Origin: Salinimonas lutimaris
GTDB taxonomy: Bacteria > Pseudomonadota > Gammaproteobacteria > Enterobacterales > Alteromonadaceae
Assembly (NCBI RefSeq): GCF_005222225.1
Contig: NZ_CP036536.1
Coordinates: forward strand, 3,372,001-3,436,000
Reading direction: 5' to 3'
Length of the DNA: 64,000 bases
This document shows positions 54,918 to 64,000 of this stretch, piece by piece (position 1 is the stretch's first letter; the number at the start of each line of letters is the position of its first letter). The notes beneath the pieces were generated by a model, which did not search any database, was not told where the DNA came from, and worked only from the letters and a program-made list of their open reading frames with translations. Made by a program: the position numbers and the translations under genes.

Positions 54918-56267
54918 TTATTGGCCGGCGTCTAAGGAGCGGGTAAACAGCGCCATGACTTCCAGATGCCGGGTGTAGGGAAACATTTCTATCAGGCTGA
55001 TTTTTTCAATCCGGTATCCTGCATTCATCAGGTAACCTGCGTCCCGGGTAAAACTGCTCGGATTGCAAGAAACATACAAAACCTGTTGGATGGCGGTAGA
55101 CGCCAGTTGCTGACAAACCTGAGCAGCACCTTCGCGGGATGGATCCAACAGTATTTTGGTAAACTGGCCACCCAGCGCCTGTTGCACCTGCTGCCCATCA
55201 GACAGGTCAAGATGCACACAATGCAGATTGGTGATGCCCTGCGCCTGTGCATTACTTTGCGCTTTATGCACCATGCTGGCTACCCCTTCCACCGCATGCA
55301 CCTGCGCAGCGCGCCGGGCCAGCGACAAACTGAAATTGCCCAGCCCGGCAAACCAGTCTGCAATCACATCCTGCGGTTGTGGATCCAGCCACCGCATAGC
55401 CTGAGCAATCATTTGCTGATTGACCGGCCCGTTGACCTGCACAAAATCTTCCGCCTCCGGCGACAGGGTCAGATCCGCTTCTGTCTGGCATACCAGTGTG
55501 TCATGCTGGTGCAAGATATGAGTTTTATTACGGGCATCGAGCAGAACCAGATTGAACTGATGCTCAGTGGCCAGAGCCTGCCAGTCAGCGAGCATGGTAT
55601 CACTAAGATCCCGGGTCGCCTTAAGGGTCACCTGACACAAATTGTCACCGGCCAGCAGATGAATATGGCCAATGAACCGGCTGCCAGCGTGGGCATGCAG
55701 TACGGTTCGCATTGGTGTAATCAAGGCCTGCAACGGCGGCACCAGAATTGGGCATTCGGTCACATCCACAATTTTCTTGCTGCCTTCCTGCCGGTAGCCC
55801 AGTCGCACCCGTTGCGGGTCGCGCGCATCAACGGCCAGCCGGGCTTTGCGCCGGTAAGCAGGGCGAGGCCCGCTGATGGCCGGTTGCCACGGCAAGGCGT
55901 CCAGCTTCAACTGGCGTTGCCAGTAAGCATCCATGGCGTGCTGACGTTGGACCAGCGCACTGTCCGGGTCGATATGCTGTAACTGACACCCGCCGCACTG
56001 GGCGTAGTGCGGGCAAAACGGCGTCTGGCGTTCGGCAGAGGTGGCAATACGCTTTTTCACTTTGCCTTTCAATACATGCTTCTGACTTACCGTTACCTGC
56101 ACATCCACGGTTTCACCGGGTAGCGCACCATCGACAAACAACACCGGCTCATGGCTTGTACTGACTCCCTGGCCCTGCATATCCAGCTCATCAATATAAA
56201 TTTTATTCAGTATCTTGGGGCCTGCCTGGCGGGATGATTTTTTCGCCGGCTTATAAAAGCTCACCAT
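54918..56267 (-). CDS. rlmD: 23S rRNA (uracil(1939)-C(5))-methyltransferase RlmD
   Basis: A 449-residue methyltransferase. N-terminal TRAM domain (about 20-75, YIDELDMQGQGVS), iron-sulfur cysteines in PFCPHYAQCGGCQLQH, SAM-binding DWFAGLGNFSLSLARRA, and catalytic Cys in YVSCNPSSFTRD with the base Glu near LIEMFPYTRHLEVMALF. It methylates U1939 of 23S rRNA. Three bases after acpS. The rlmD-relA-mazG order is conserved in gammaproteobacteria. Confidence 0.95.
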   Translation of the reverse strand: MVSFYKPAKKSSRQAGPKILNKIYIDELDMQGQGVSTSHEPVLFVDGALPGETVDVQVTVSQKHVLKGKVKKRIATSAERQTPFCPHYAQCGGCQLQHIDPDSALVQRQHAMDAYWQRQLKLDALPWQPAISGPRPAYRRKARLAVDARDPQRVRLGYRQEGSKKIVDVTECPILVPPLQALITPMRTVLHAHAGSRFIGHIHLLAGDNLCQVTLKATRDLSDTMLADWQALATEHQFNLVLLDARNKTHILHQHDTLVCQTEADLTLSPEAEDFVQVNGPVNQQMIAQAMRWLDPQPQDVIADWFAGLGNFSLSLARRAAQVHAVEGVASMVHKAQSNAQAQGITNLHCVHLDLSDGQQVQQALGGQFTKILLDPSREGAAQVCQQLASTAIQQVLYVSCNPSSFTRDAGYLMNAGYRIEKISLIEMFPYTRHLEVMALFTRSLDAGQ

Positions 56268-56270
56268 GAG

Positions 56271-56648
56271 TTAACGCTCCAGAATAACAGTAGCAACAGC
56301 GTAATGCTGTTCATCAGAAATAGACAAATGACTGTGGCTGACGCCCAGCGCGTCACAGCGCAGGGCAAACTCACCACTGAAGGTCAGAAAAGGGGCACCG
56401 CTGTCGTGGTTGCCCACACACAAATGATGCCAGCTGATACCGTTACCAATCCCCGTTCCCAGCGCCTTGACTGCGGCTTCTTTGGCCGCGAACCGTTTGG
56501 CCAGATAGCGGGCAGGCTCCTTGTGCTGTTCAAAAATGGCCAGTTCAGGCGCGGTCAGAACCCGCCGGGCGAGTTTGTCTGAGCGGGCCAGTGCCTGCTC
56601 AAGACGGACAATTTCCACAATGTCCGTCCCCATCCCCACAATGGCCAT
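56271..56648 (-). CDS. acpS: Holo-[acyl-carrier-protein] synthase
   Basis: A 125-residue phosphopantetheinyl transferase that activates acyl carrier protein. Metal-binding Asp in GMGTDIVEIVRLEQAL (residues 6-21) and Glu in KRFAAKEAAVKALGTGI (about 51-67) are intact; HLSISDEQHYAVATVIL closes the fold. Its ATG overlaps the pdxJ stop by one base. Confidence 0.95.
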   Translation of the reverse strand: MAIVGMGTDIVEIVRLEQALARSDKLARRVLTAPELAIFEQHKEPARYLAKRFAAKEAAVKALGTGIGNGISWHHLCVGNHDSGAPFLTFSGEFALRCDALGVSHSHLSISDEQHYAVATVILER

Positions 56649-57400
56649 TAGCGCTGACTTAACAAACTGGCCAGACGAGCTTCCTGCATCAGCTGACGCA
56701 TGTCAGCCACGGCTTTTTCCAGTCCGTCAAACGCTGCACGGGCAATAATGGCATGGCCAATATTCAGCTCGACGATCTGTGGAATGGCTGCCACCGGTTT
56801 TACATTGTGGTAATGCAGACCATGACCAGCATTCACTTTCAGGCCCTGATTATGCGCATATTCAATACCTTCAATCAGACGGTTGAGTTCTTCCTGCGCC
56901 TGGCTTTCGGTAGTGGCTTCGGCGTACTGACCGGTATGGATTTCAATATATGGAGCCTTACAGGCCACCGCCGCGTCGATTTGCGCTTTATCCGCATCAA
57001 TAAACAGTGATACCAGAATGCCAGCATCGGCCAGACGCTGACAGGCGGCCTGCATCGCGGGTAAATTACCGGCAACATCCAACCCACCCTCAGTGGTTAG
57101 CTCTTGACGCTTTTCGGGAACCAGACAACAAAACGCCGGTTTGGTTTTTTCTGCAATGGTCAGCATTTCCTCGGTGACCGCCATTTCCAGATTCAGCCGG
57201 GTATTAATAGTGCGCGCCAGAATTTCAACATCGCGGTCTTTAATATGGCGGCGGTCTTCACGCAAATGAACAGTGATGCCATCTGCGCCGGCGCGCTCTG
57301 CAATATCGGCAGCATGGACAGGATCAGGATAAGAGGTGCCACGGGCATTACGTAAGGTGGCAATATGGTCGATGTTTACACCCAGAAATATCTCGTTCAT
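56648..57400 (-). CDS. pdxJ: Pyridoxine 5'-phosphate synthase
   Basis: A 250-residue TIM-barrel enzyme from ATG 57400 ([19 protein letters not shown]). It joins 3-amino-2-oxopropyl phosphate and deoxyxylulose 5-phosphate to pyridoxine phosphate. [30 protein letters not shown] and [13 protein letters not shown] are conserved. The frame runs open to 57643 but that part has no PdxJ similarity. With epd at the left end, two PLP-pathway genes lie in this window. Located between recO and acpS as in E. coli. Confidence 0.96.
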   Translation of the reverse strand: MNEIFLGVNIDHIATLRNARGTSYPDPVHAADIAERAGADGITVHLREDRRHIKDRDVEILARTINTRLNLEMAVTEEMLTIAEKTKPAFCCLVPEKRQELTTEGGLDVAGNLPAMQAACQRLADAGILVSLFIDADKAQIDAAVACKAPYIEIHTGQYAEATTESQAQEELNRLIEGIEYAHNQGLKVNAGHGLHYHNVKPVAAIPQIVELNIGHAIIARAAFDGLEKAVADMRQLMQEARLASLLSQR

Positions 57401-57467
57401 TTGCTTTGCGTATCCGGCAATAAAAGTAGCGCCAAGTGTAGCAAAATCAACGCGCCGGGGGCAGCGT

Positions 57468-58160
57468 CTAGCGAAATAATTCGCGACTCTTAAGCGGTTT
57501 ATCACCCAGCAGGGGGAACAGGGCATGCCGGCTGATGAGCTTAGCCGCCTTTCGGGCTGCCGGGGTCCAGTCCAAAGCGACCATTTGTTGCAGAGCATAA
57601 CCGGGGAAACTGCCCTTTTCGCCGGCCTGCCGGGCCAGCACAATACCGTTTTCCGGCATAAACCGGTACCAGTGTTCTGCCGTCACCGCCTCGCCGCTGC
57701 GGGCATCGGTCAGCCAGTCCGGCAACTGCCCCAGCTCTTCAAGCAGGCCAAACTCAAATTCCCGTAGCGGAACATCCGGCGTGTCGGTGTGCTGCAATGC
57801 CTGTAAAGTTCGCTGGTATTGGTCAAACATCAGTTCGCTGGCCAGACCCTGTGGTAAAATGCGATTGATCAGCTCATTAAGATACATGCCGCAGAATAGT
57901 GCGGTACCGGTCAGCACGGTCATACGATCCGCCGCTTCAATCTGCGACAGATTTTTAAGCTCGGTTTTACCGCGCAGCTGAATCCGTACCAGGCCAAAAG
58001 GCTGTAACAAACTTTTGCGATCGCCTTTGCTGTTTTTTACCCCCTTGGCCACCGCACTGACCCGGCCGGATTCCAGAGTAAAAAAATCCACCAGATAACT
58101 GGTTTCCCGATAGGGACGCCGGTGTAATACAAATGCGGTTATCCAGACAGGTGCGCTCAT
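57468..58160 (-). CDS. recO: DNA repair protein RecO
   Basis: A 230-residue RecO: OB-fold start ([43 protein letters not shown], about 4-47), helical part [18 protein letters not shown], and no clear zinc cysteines, as in other gammaproteobacterial forms. It loads RecA on SSB-coated DNA with RecR. The stop is 67 bases before pdxJ. Six bases after the small unknown gene. Confidence 0.93.
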   Translation of the reverse strand: MSAPVWITAFVLHRRPYRETSYLVDFFTLESGRVSAVAKGVKNSKGDRKSLLQPFGLVRIQLRGKTELKNLSQIEAADRMTVLTGTALFCGMYLNELINRILPQGLASELMFDQYQRTLQALQHTDTPDVPLREFEFGLLEELGQLPDWLTDARSGEAVTAEHWYRFMPENGIVLARQAGEKGSFPGYALQQMVALDWTPAARKAAKLISRHALFPLLGDKPLKSRELFR

Positions 58161-58166
58161 ACTATC

Positions 58167-58442
58167 CTAACTACGTTTAATCCGAACCACTTTCATTTGT
58201 TCAAAGGGGATGCCTGCCACCTCTTCACTATGCAGGTAGTAAGTGAGATTGACCCGGGCGCCAACCAGCGGTTTGTAACGCTTCTTGCGCTTAAAGATAA
58301 ACGGCACATCATAGCCTTCCAGCATCACAGTATGACGTACCCACTCGCCTTCTTCGCGCTGCACATGCGACACCACCCGCTGATTCTCACTGTGAATCAG
58401 CGACTGATGCTTGCTTAACAGTTTATCGGCATCACTGGTCAC
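58167..58442 (-). CDS. Small conserved-looking hypothetical protein between recJ and recO
   Basis: About 91 residues from GTG 58442, which overlaps the recJ stop by 11 bases; the frame is open to 58496. The product (TSDADKLLSKHQSLI, REEGEWVRHTVMLEGYDVPFIFKRKKRYKPLVGARVNLTYYL, VAGIPFEQMKVVRIKRS) is basic, soluble and likely beta-rich. No family recognised. Tight spacing to recJ and to recO (six bases) suggests the three are co-translated, so a link to recombination or repair is possible but only by position. Confidence 0.6.
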   Translation of the reverse strand: MTSDADKLLSKHQSLIHSENQRVVSHVQREEGEWVRHTVMLEGYDVPFIFKRKKRYKPLVGARVNLTYYLHSEEVAGIPFEQMKVVRIKRS

Positions 58443-60159
58443 AGGCGGTAATCTCCTGCACCAGCAGCTGCACCGTTTCCTGCCCGCGAAAGACATTCAC
58501 ATCGAGCTGGTACGCCAGCTGCACATACCGGATGGAGGTATTTGGCCAGGCATTGGCATCCACATTAAAAGCAATAGCATCCACTTCTTCACCGGAGGTC
58601 AGCCGCAGGGCCATTTTCAGGTGCAGACCTTTAAGCAGGCGCTGATTCACCACTTCAAATACACCGTCAAACAAAGGGGCTTCAAATCCCTGCCCAAACG
58701 GCACGGCCTGACGCAGAATGTGGGCCACCGAAAGGTTAAGCTCATGCTCAGACAGCTCACCGTCGGTCACAATCGCATCGACCTGACCGGCCTGGGCCAG
58801 ATGACGCTCTACTACCTGTGAAAAGCAGCGCTCGAACTCCACCAGCGACTCAAGGGGCAAAGATAAACCCGCTGCCATGGCATGGCCGCCAAATTTGGGA
58901 ATCAGGCCTGGGCTTTGTAAATTGACCTCTTCAAGCACATCACGAATATGCACCCCAGGGACAGAGCGCGCCGAACCTTTAATGGTGTACTCATCGTCAT
59001 GCGCAAAGGCAATGGTGGGCCGCTTGTACTTTTCCTTGATGCGCCCGGCCACAATGCCAATTACACCCTGATGAAAATCTTTGTTATAGATGACCAGCGC
59101 CGGCGGCGGGGTTTCCATATCCATGGTTACGGCTGATATTGCCGCTTCGGCGTCTGCTTTCATATCGGTTTCGATGGTACGGCGCTGCTGATTGAGCCGG
59201 TCCAGCTCACTGGCCATATACCGCGCCTGCATGGGGTCATCACAGAGCAAACATTCTATCCCCAGCGCCATATCATCCAGTCGCCCTGCGGCATTAAGCC
59301 GCGGACCGGCTACAAAACCTAAATCCGAGGCGCCTACCCGGCCCAGTTCACGGTTTGCTACTTCAAACAATGCTTTGATACCCGGCCGGCACTTGCCAGC
59401 CCGAATGCGCTGTAAGCCCTGATGCACCAGGATCCGGTTGTTTTTATCCAGCACCACCACGTCAGCGACCGTGCCTACGGCCACAATATCCAGCAGATTG
59501 GCCAGATTCGGTGCCGCCATCTGCTGGCGGGTAAACCAGTCTTCGGCCTGCAGGCGGGCACGGATCGCCAGCATCAGATAAAAAGCCACCCCCACACCGG
59601 CCAGGTTTTTCGAGCCAAACTCGCAGCCCGGCTGGTTAGGATTAACAATGGCATCGGCATTGGGCAGGGTTTCACCGGGCAGGTGGTGATCGGTAACGAT
59701 CACGGTTGCCCCACGTTCTTTGGCGCGCCTGACGCCGGGCAAGCAGGCAATCCCGTTATCCACGGTTAAAATAACTTCAGCGCCCTCATCGCAGGCAATA
59801 TCAACAATCTGTTCGCTTAAACCATAGCCAAAATCAAACCGGTTGGGGACCAGATAATGAACATTGTTGAGCCCCATCTGGCGCAGCGCCAGCACACAAA
59901 TAGCGGTACTGGTAGCACCATCAGCATCAAAATCGCCAACAATGGTCACCTGTTTATGCTCATAAATGGCCTGACACAACAATTCAGCTGCGGTATCAAT
60001 ACCTTTAAGCTGATTGTAATGGGAAAGAGACTGCGCGGTGGTGTCCAGTTCATCCATCGTGGTTATATTACGTCCACGGTATACCCGTTGTAATACCGGA
60101 TGAAGCGAGTCACACAAAGAGGCAGCGCTGAGTTCGCGCCGGATGATTGGCAATCCCAT
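58432..60159 (-). CDS. recJ: Single-stranded-DNA-specific exonuclease RecJ
   Basis: A 575-residue 5'-3' exonuclease. DHH-phosphoesterase motifs are VGDFDADGATSTA, TDHHLPGE and DIVAVGTVADVV, and GPRLNAAGRLDDM; the DHHA1 part has GHAMAAGLSL (GGHxxAxG) and the OB domain closes the protein. It processes DNA ends for RecF-type recombination and mismatch repair. All catalytic residues are present. xerD-dsbC-recJ order is conserved. Confidence 0.96.
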   Translation of the reverse strand: MGLPIIRRELSAASLCDSLHPVLQRVYRGRNITTMDELDTTAQSLSHYNQLKGIDTAAELLCQAIYEHKQVTIVGDFDADGATSTAICVLALRQMGLNNVHYLVPNRFDFGYGLSEQIVDIACDEGAEVILTVDNGIACLPGVRRAKERGATVIVTDHHLPGETLPNADAIVNPNQPGCEFGSKNLAGVGVAFYLMLAIRARLQAEDWFTRQQMAAPNLANLLDIVAVGTVADVVVLDKNNRILVHQGLQRIRAGKCRPGIKALFEVANRELGRVGASDLGFVAGPRLNAAGRLDDMALGIECLLCDDPMQARYMASELDRLNQQRRTIETDMKADAEAAISAVTMDMETPPPALVIYNKDFHQGVIGIVAGRIKEKYKRPTIAFAHDDEYTIKGSARSVPGVHIRDVLEEVNLQSPGLIPKFGGHAMAAGLSLPLESLVEFERCFSQVVERHLAQAGQVDAIVTDGELSEHELNLSVAHILRQAVPFGQGFEAPLFDGVFEVVNQRLLKGLHLKMALRLTSGEEVDAIAFNVDANAWPNTSIRYVQLAYQLDVNVFRGQETVQLLVQEITACDQ

Positions 60160-60255
60160 AGGGTCTACACACCTTTTACAGCAAAATGAGTCAGCCCCTA
60201 TGATAACGCCTAACGGGCAGCTTATGTAGCCTGCCCGTCAGATCAGATGGGTCAG

Positions 60256-60957
60256 TTAACCGTCCAGTGCTTGTGCCAGTACACCAGCAGGCTGATAACC
60301 CGGGATCAGAGTCCCGTCTTCTAAAATTATATTTGGCGTGCCATTAACCCCAATAGACTGTCCAAACTCAAACTGCTCAGCCACCTTATTGTCGCAGCTT
60401 GCGGCTTTCACGCTTTTATCCTGCTTAGCCGCAGTCAGCGCCGCTTTAGGATCCCTGGCGCACCACACCGATACCATCTCGTCGTACACTTTAGAGTTCA
60501 GGCCAGCACGGGGAAACGCCAGATAATGTACCGAAATACCCAGCGCATTAAGCTGATCAATTTCTTTGTGCATTTTACGGCAGTAACCACAGGTAATGTC
60601 GGTAAATACCGTGATCACGTGTTTTTCATTTTTGGCATTAAATTCAATGGCTGAGCCTTCAAACTGTTTGATGCCATTCAGACGCATTGTGGCCAGGGAC
60701 TGCTCAGTCACATTTTGCATTCCGTTATCGATATCAAAAATCCGGGCCTGCAAAAAGTACTGGCCGTTGTCACTGACATAAAACAGCCCTTTATTCGTGG
60801 TAACCTGCTGTAAACCTTCGATGGGCGAGTCTGCAACGGCCGAAACCTCCAGCCCCAGCTGGCTTTCCAGCTTGGATTTTACATCTGCCGCCATGCCAGC
60901 CATGCTGTACGACAATAATGCAGCGGCACCAGCCAGCTTTAACATTGGTTTTAACAC
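60256..60957 (-). CDS. dsbC: Thiol:disulfide interchange protein DsbC
   Basis: About 233 residues from GTG 60957, chosen because AAGGAG lies eight bases before it. Signal peptide MLKLAGAAALLSYSMAGMAA, N-terminal dimerisation domain, then the thioredoxin fold with active site CGYC in TVFTDITCGYCRKMHKEI and the cis-Pro loop GTPNIILEDG. It isomerises wrong disulfides in the periplasm. A further Cys pair lies in VWCARDPKAALTAAK and AASCDNKVA. Frame is open upstream to 61038 without similarity. Confidence 0.94.
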   Translation of the reverse strand: MLKPMLKLAGAAALLSYSMAGMAADVKSKLESQLGLEVSAVADSPIEGLQQVTTNKGLFYVSDNGQYFLQARIFDIDNGMQNVTEQSLATMRLNGIKQFEGSAIEFNAKNEKHVITVFTDITCGYCRKMHKEIDQLNALGISVHYLAFPRAGLNSKVYDEMVSVWCARDPKAALTAAKQDKSVKAASCDNKVAEQFEFGQSIGVNGTPNIILEDGTLIPGYQPAGVLAQALDG

Positions 60958-61062
60958 AAAATCTCCTTGGTAGCGCATTGACACATTGCCTGAATCAGAC
61001 CGCATGACACGCTGTTTACTTTCATAAAATACTAGCATACCACCGTGCCGGCCGATATGCGC

Positions 61063-61977
61063 TTACCCTCTGGGATGATGGGTCTGAATCAGGTTTTGTA
61101 AGCGTTCGGTTGCCACATGGGTATAAATCTGGGTGGTGGACAAATCGCTGTGTCCCAGCAGCATCTGCACCACGCGTAAATCGGCACCATGATTGAGCAG
61201 ATGAGTGGCAAAGGCATGACGCAGGGTATGCGGCGAAAGATGCGCCGTGATCCCGGCTCGAATGGCATATTCCTTAATCCGGTGCCAAAAGGTCTGGCGC
61301 GTCATCCGGGTGCCCCGCCGACTGACAAACAACAGCTCAGACGCACCTTTTATCAACGCGGGGCGAGCTTCTCGCACATAGGTATCAATCCAGTCCAGCG
61401 CATCCTCGCCCAGAGGGACCAGTCGTTCTTTATTGCCTTTACCGGTCACTCTGACCACGCCCTGCTGCATATTAACCTGCTCTACCAGCAGCCCGGTCAG
61501 CTCACTGACCCGCAATCCCGTGGCATACAATACTTCCAGCATACAGCGGTCACGGCACTCTATCGGATCATCCAGATTCGGCGCATTGAGCAGATCATCA
61601 ACCTGCTGTTCACTGAGTGAAGAGGGTAATCGTTGTGGCAGTTTCGGATTGTGCAGTTGTGATACCGGATTATCACTGCGCCGGTGCTGACTGATAAGCC
61701 AGGTATAAAAAGCCCGCATGGCACTCATAGCGCGCTGAGTACTGCGTGCTGATAAGCCTTGTGCATGACGCTCGGCCAGATACTCTTCGATCAGCTCTTG
61801 AGTAACATAGCTGATGTCCGGTTCGCCGGCCTGCTGGCAAAACAGGGCCAGCTTGGTCAAATCAGTGCGATAACTGCTCTGAGTATGTTCACTTAAGCCT
61901 TTTTCCAGCCACAACATGTCAATAAAAGCATCAATATGCTGCTGACTGGCTTGTGATGGCAGAGGCCGCGTGCTCAT
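61063..61977 (-). CDS. xerD: Tyrosine recombinase XerD
   Basis: A 304-residue recombinase that with XerC resolves chromosome dimers at dif. N-terminal SAM-like domain (about 10-95) and catalytic domain with Arg in YATGLRVSELTGL, Lys in GKGNKERLVPLG, HTLRHAFATHLL (HxxR), His in LLGHSDLSTTQIYTHV and the nucleophile Tyr in the same stretch. One-base overlap with djlA. Beside dsbC as in E. coli, which favours XerD over XerC. Confidence 0.93.
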   Translation of the reverse strand: MSTRPLPSQASQQHIDAFIDMLWLEKGLSEHTQSSYRTDLTKLALFCQQAGEPDISYVTQELIEEYLAERHAQGLSARSTQRAMSAMRAFYTWLISQHRRSDNPVSQLHNPKLPQRLPSSLSEQQVDDLLNAPNLDDPIECRDRCMLEVLYATGLRVSELTGLLVEQVNMQQGVVRVTGKGNKERLVPLGEDALDWIDTYVREARPALIKGASELLFVSRRGTRMTRQTFWHRIKEYAIRAGITAHLSPHTLRHAFATHLLNHGADLRVVQMLLGHSDLSTTQIYTHVATERLQNLIQTHHPRG

Positions 61978-62804
61978 CAGAACCCGCGCCGCTCTTTGAT
62001 CAGCTCATAGGCAGCCTGAATGTCCTGGGTTTTCTTTTTAGCCATATCCAGCGCCTGCTGCGGTAGCCCTTTTGAGGCCAGTTTATCCGGGTGATGTTCT
62101 GACATCCGTTTGCGATAAGCCCGCTTGATGGTTTTCTCATCATCATTAGCGCTGACACCAATAATCTGATAGGCATCGTCCAATGACTGCGTTTCGGTAT
62201 AACTACTGCCGGCTTGCTGACGCGAGCCGCGCTGACGAAAACGCACCTGGGCGTCATAGGCAGCCAGTAAAAATTCCAGATCCTGACGTTTAAAGCCCAG
62301 TGCCTGAGCCACTTTTTCCAGAACCCGTAATTCTGCTTTTGACAGGTTGCCGTCGACAAACGCAGCCTGAATCAGAATTTCCAGAAACATCTGCAGAATA
62401 TCCCGGCGCCCGTGACAGTTTTCATACAGATTTTTAAGCGTATCAACAATCGGATAATCAGACGCCTTGCCTTCGCGATAGGCTTCCTGGGCTTCGCGCC
62501 GGGCATCACCGTGCAGCTGCATCTCATCCATCAGGGCCGAGGCCAGCTGTATTTCCCGCTCGGTAACCTGACCATCAGATTTGGCCAGATGGCCTAACGC
62601 AGCAAACAGACTGTGGAAGAAAATGGCCTGCTGCTTAAGCCCGGACTGGTCGGTAAAAAAACGGCCAAAACCGCCCATTTTGTTAAAGTCCTGACTGTAG
62701 GCCCGGTCAAACAAATGTCCCACAATAACGCCCAGAATCGCACCGGGAATTTTTAAAAACATAAAGCCGAAAATCAGCCCCAGCACCTTGCCCCAAAATG
62801 GCAT
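61977..62804 (-). CDS. djlA: Membrane-anchored co-chaperone DjlA
   Basis: A 275-residue inner-membrane J-protein. N-terminal anchor (WGKVLGLIFGFMFLKIPGAILGVIVGHLFDRAY), a TerB-like domain (about 50-165) and a C-terminal J domain (about 210-272) with the HPD motif in SEHHPDKLA. It stimulates DnaK at the membrane and affects capsule signalling in E. coli. Divergent from lptD, the conserved arrangement. Confidence 0.94.
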   Translation of the reverse strand: MPFWGKVLGLIFGFMFLKIPGAILGVIVGHLFDRAYSQDFNKMGGFGRFFTDQSGLKQQAIFFHSLFAALGHLAKSDGQVTEREIQLASALMDEMQLHGDARREAQEAYREGKASDYPIVDTLKNLYENCHGRRDILQMFLEILIQAAFVDGNLSKAELRVLEKVAQALGFKRQDLEFLLAAYDAQVRFRQRGSRQQAGSSYTETQSLDDAYQIIGVSANDDEKTIKRAYRKRMSEHHPDKLASKGLPQQALDMAKKKTQDIQAAYELIKERRGF

Positions 62805-63018
62805 CGTTCGTTTTCTCCTTCCCCATCAGGGATAATAGCTTGTCCGCCCCGTGACAGGGTATTTATCCTAGTGAATCACAACACTATACAATAAGTCATG
62901 AGATATTGAGACAGTTTGCCGCAACTCAACGCCGGGCTACGAAATGTACGCTGAACACTGTTTTTACATTCAATTGTGAGCAATACTGTATTTTTGATGG
63001 TTTTTTTCTGGCTGGCGG

Positions 63019-63047
63019 TTGGTTATTGGTGAATAAGTGCTTAGAAT
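63019..63047 (+). promoter_or_regulatory. Candidate lptD promoter
   Basis: TTGGTT, 17-base spacer, TAGAAT, about 130 bases before the lptD start. No gene or other feature was found in the rest of the 375-base djlA-lptD spacer. Confidence 0.4.
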
Positions 63048-63179
63048 TAGCGGCTGTTTTACGCGCCCGTCATTAAGGATTTTGACCATCAGGCTCAGTA
63101 CAGGACAGTATTATTGTTGCCATCATCTGATGCTGGCAGCTTACCCGGACAGTACCATTTACAGGCCATTCACCTTCGC

Positions 63180-64000
63180 ATGAAAAAGACCTGCGCATCC
63201 ATATTACTTTTTGCTCTTGGCTGGCAACAGGCACACGCTGAGCAGCAAACCTCGCAATCCGGCGACCAAAGTCAGGACAACAGCGTGTTGTGCCCGGCTT
63301 CCCCCGTGCAGTTTACTTCGCAGAAACTGATGCCCGCAGGGCAGGTAAAAGTAGAAGCACAACAGACAGAGTTTTTATCCAAACGGGTGGCAAATTTCAG
63401 CGGTAACGTCAATATTACCTCTGATGCTGCCAACATTACCGCCGATGAAGCCCGCATACAGGACAACGGCCGTCAGCTGGAAGCCAGTGGCGATGTTGTC
63501 TACACCGATGCACAGTTACAGGTCAAAAGTGATCAGGTTTCGCTGAACTCGGTCGCCGAAACACTCAGGATGACCCAGACCGAGTACAATCTTGCCGGCT
63601 CTAACGGCCGGGGCGATGCCGAGGTGATCAATCTGACCGCCGCCGAGGGGCTGAACCTGAACGATGTCCGATTCACTACCTGTCCGGCCGGTGATGAGGA
63701 CTGGTCTATCCGGGCTTCGGAAATTCAGATTGAGCGCGACTCGTTGTGGGGCGTAGCCAAAAACACCCGGTTTTATGTCGGCAATATTCCGGTGTTCTAT
63801 TTACCCTACTTTGCGTTTCCGGTCAGCAATCAGCGTCAGACCGGCTTGCTGTTTCCGCAAATCAGCAGCTCATCTAATGCCGGGGTCGATTACGAGCAGC
63901 CATTTTACTGGAATCTCGCGCCTAACTATGACCTGACCTTGTCGCCACGGGTGATGACCAATCGCGGCGTGCAGCTTAAATCAGAATTTCGTTATTTAAG
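63180..64000 (+). CDS. lptD: LPS assembly protein LptD, 5' part
   Basis: From ATG 63180 about 273 codons are present and the gene runs off the window end. Signal peptide MKKTCASILLFALGWQQAHA, then the periplasmic OstA/LptA-like domain (about 50-150, VEAQQTEFLSKRVANFSGNV, ITADEARIQDNGRQLEASGDV), then the start of the barrel domain (WGVAKNTRFYVGNIPVFYLPYFAFP, TGLLFPQI). A Cys in NSVLCPAS and one in RFTTCPAGDEDW are candidates for the LptD disulfides. It inserts LPS into the outer leaflet with LptE. lptA, lptB and lptC are earlier in the window. Ribosome site weak. Confidence 0.95.
   Translation, partial: MKKTCASILLFALGWQQAHAEQQTSQSGDQSQDNSVLCPASPVQFTSQKLMPAGQVKVEAQQTEFLSKRVANFSGNVNITSDAANITADEARIQDNGRQLEASGDVVYTDAQLQVKSDQVSLNSVAETLRMTQTEYNLAGSNGRGDAEVINLTAAEGLNLNDVRFTTCPAGDEDWSIRASEIQIERDSLWGVAKNTRFYVGNIPVFYLPYFAFPVSNQRQTGLLFPQISSSSNAGVDYEQPFYWNLAPNYDLTLSPRVMTNRGVQLKSEFRYL

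Noticed and set aside
54966..55982. Long plus-strand open frame (338 codons) opposite rlmD
   Set aside because: It is antisense to a complete rlmD with all motifs, has no ribosome site, and its product is low in recognisable structure: a shadow of a G-C rich gene.
57401..57643. Extended PdxJ start
   Set aside because: The extra 81 residues are unrelated to PdxJ, cross into the recO 3' end and lack a start signal.

Overview
The window looks like a piece of the chromosome of a marine gammaproteobacterium of the order Alteromonadales, probably Alteromonadaceae. The evidence is gene order and protein similarity recognised by eye: epd-tktA-metK, zapE/zapG-degQ-degS, the murA-ibaG-mla / yrbG-kds-lpt-rpoN-pts clusters, petABC-sspAB, rplM-rpsI, mazG-relA-rlmD-acpS-pdxJ-recO-recJ-dsbC-xerD and djlA/lptD. 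No species can be named from the sequence alone. No tRNA, rRNA, CRISPR array, insertion sequence or prophage was seen. The one structural RNA recognised is RNase P RNA (rnpB).

Layout. 1-5.2 kb: central carbon and methyl metabolism (pgk 5' end, epd, tktA, metK) with a predicted MetJ operator before metK and a divergent CYTH-like protein. 5.4-7.2 kb: a small outer-membrane-like protein, an Asp/Glu racemase and a DnaQ-type exonuclease. 7.4-13.8 kb: accessory genes, namely a periplasmic binding protein translationally adjacent to a hybrid histidine kinase, then a TPR-like membrane protein overlapping an O-antigen-ligase/polymerase-like protein. 14-20.5 kb: a SapC protein and a DUF6445 protein converge on a large TonB-dependent receptor with a signalling (STN) domain, which diverges from its FecI-like sigma factor and FecR-like regulator. 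Two Fur-box-like sites lie in the divergent promoter region, so I predict an iron-controlled surface-signalling uptake system of unknown substrate. 20.5-26.4 kb: rnpB, a YebC/YeeN-type regulator with a repeated 3' end, zapE, zapG, degQ, degS. 26.6-30.5 kb: a small membrane protein and a four-gene mipA-DUF3019-response regulator-kinase operon.

30.6-45.2 kb is the conserved envelope superlocus: murA, ibaG and the Mla phospholipid-transport genes on the minus strand, diverging from the Kdo/LPS-transport genes (yrbG, kdsD, kdsC, lptC, lptA, lptB), then rpoN, hpf, ptsN, rapZ, ptsO and mgtE. After mgtE lies a decayed remnant that joins a spondin-like secreted-protein start to the tail of a response regulator. 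45.7-50.8 kb: sspA-sspB, the cytochrome bc1 operon petABC and rplM-rpsI. 51-62.8 kb: an orphan solute-binding-like protein, then a long minus-strand run of housekeeping genes from djlA down to mazG. The window ends inside lptD.

Most of the window is ordinary housekeeping sequence. The parts most worth a second look are the predicted Fur-controlled SapC/DUF6445/TonB-receptor/ECF locus, the binding protein plus hybrid kinase pair, the mipA-DUF3019 two-component operon, and the tandem copies of gene 3' ends at yebC and at the metK/CYTH junction. All assignments are by reading; no database search was run.
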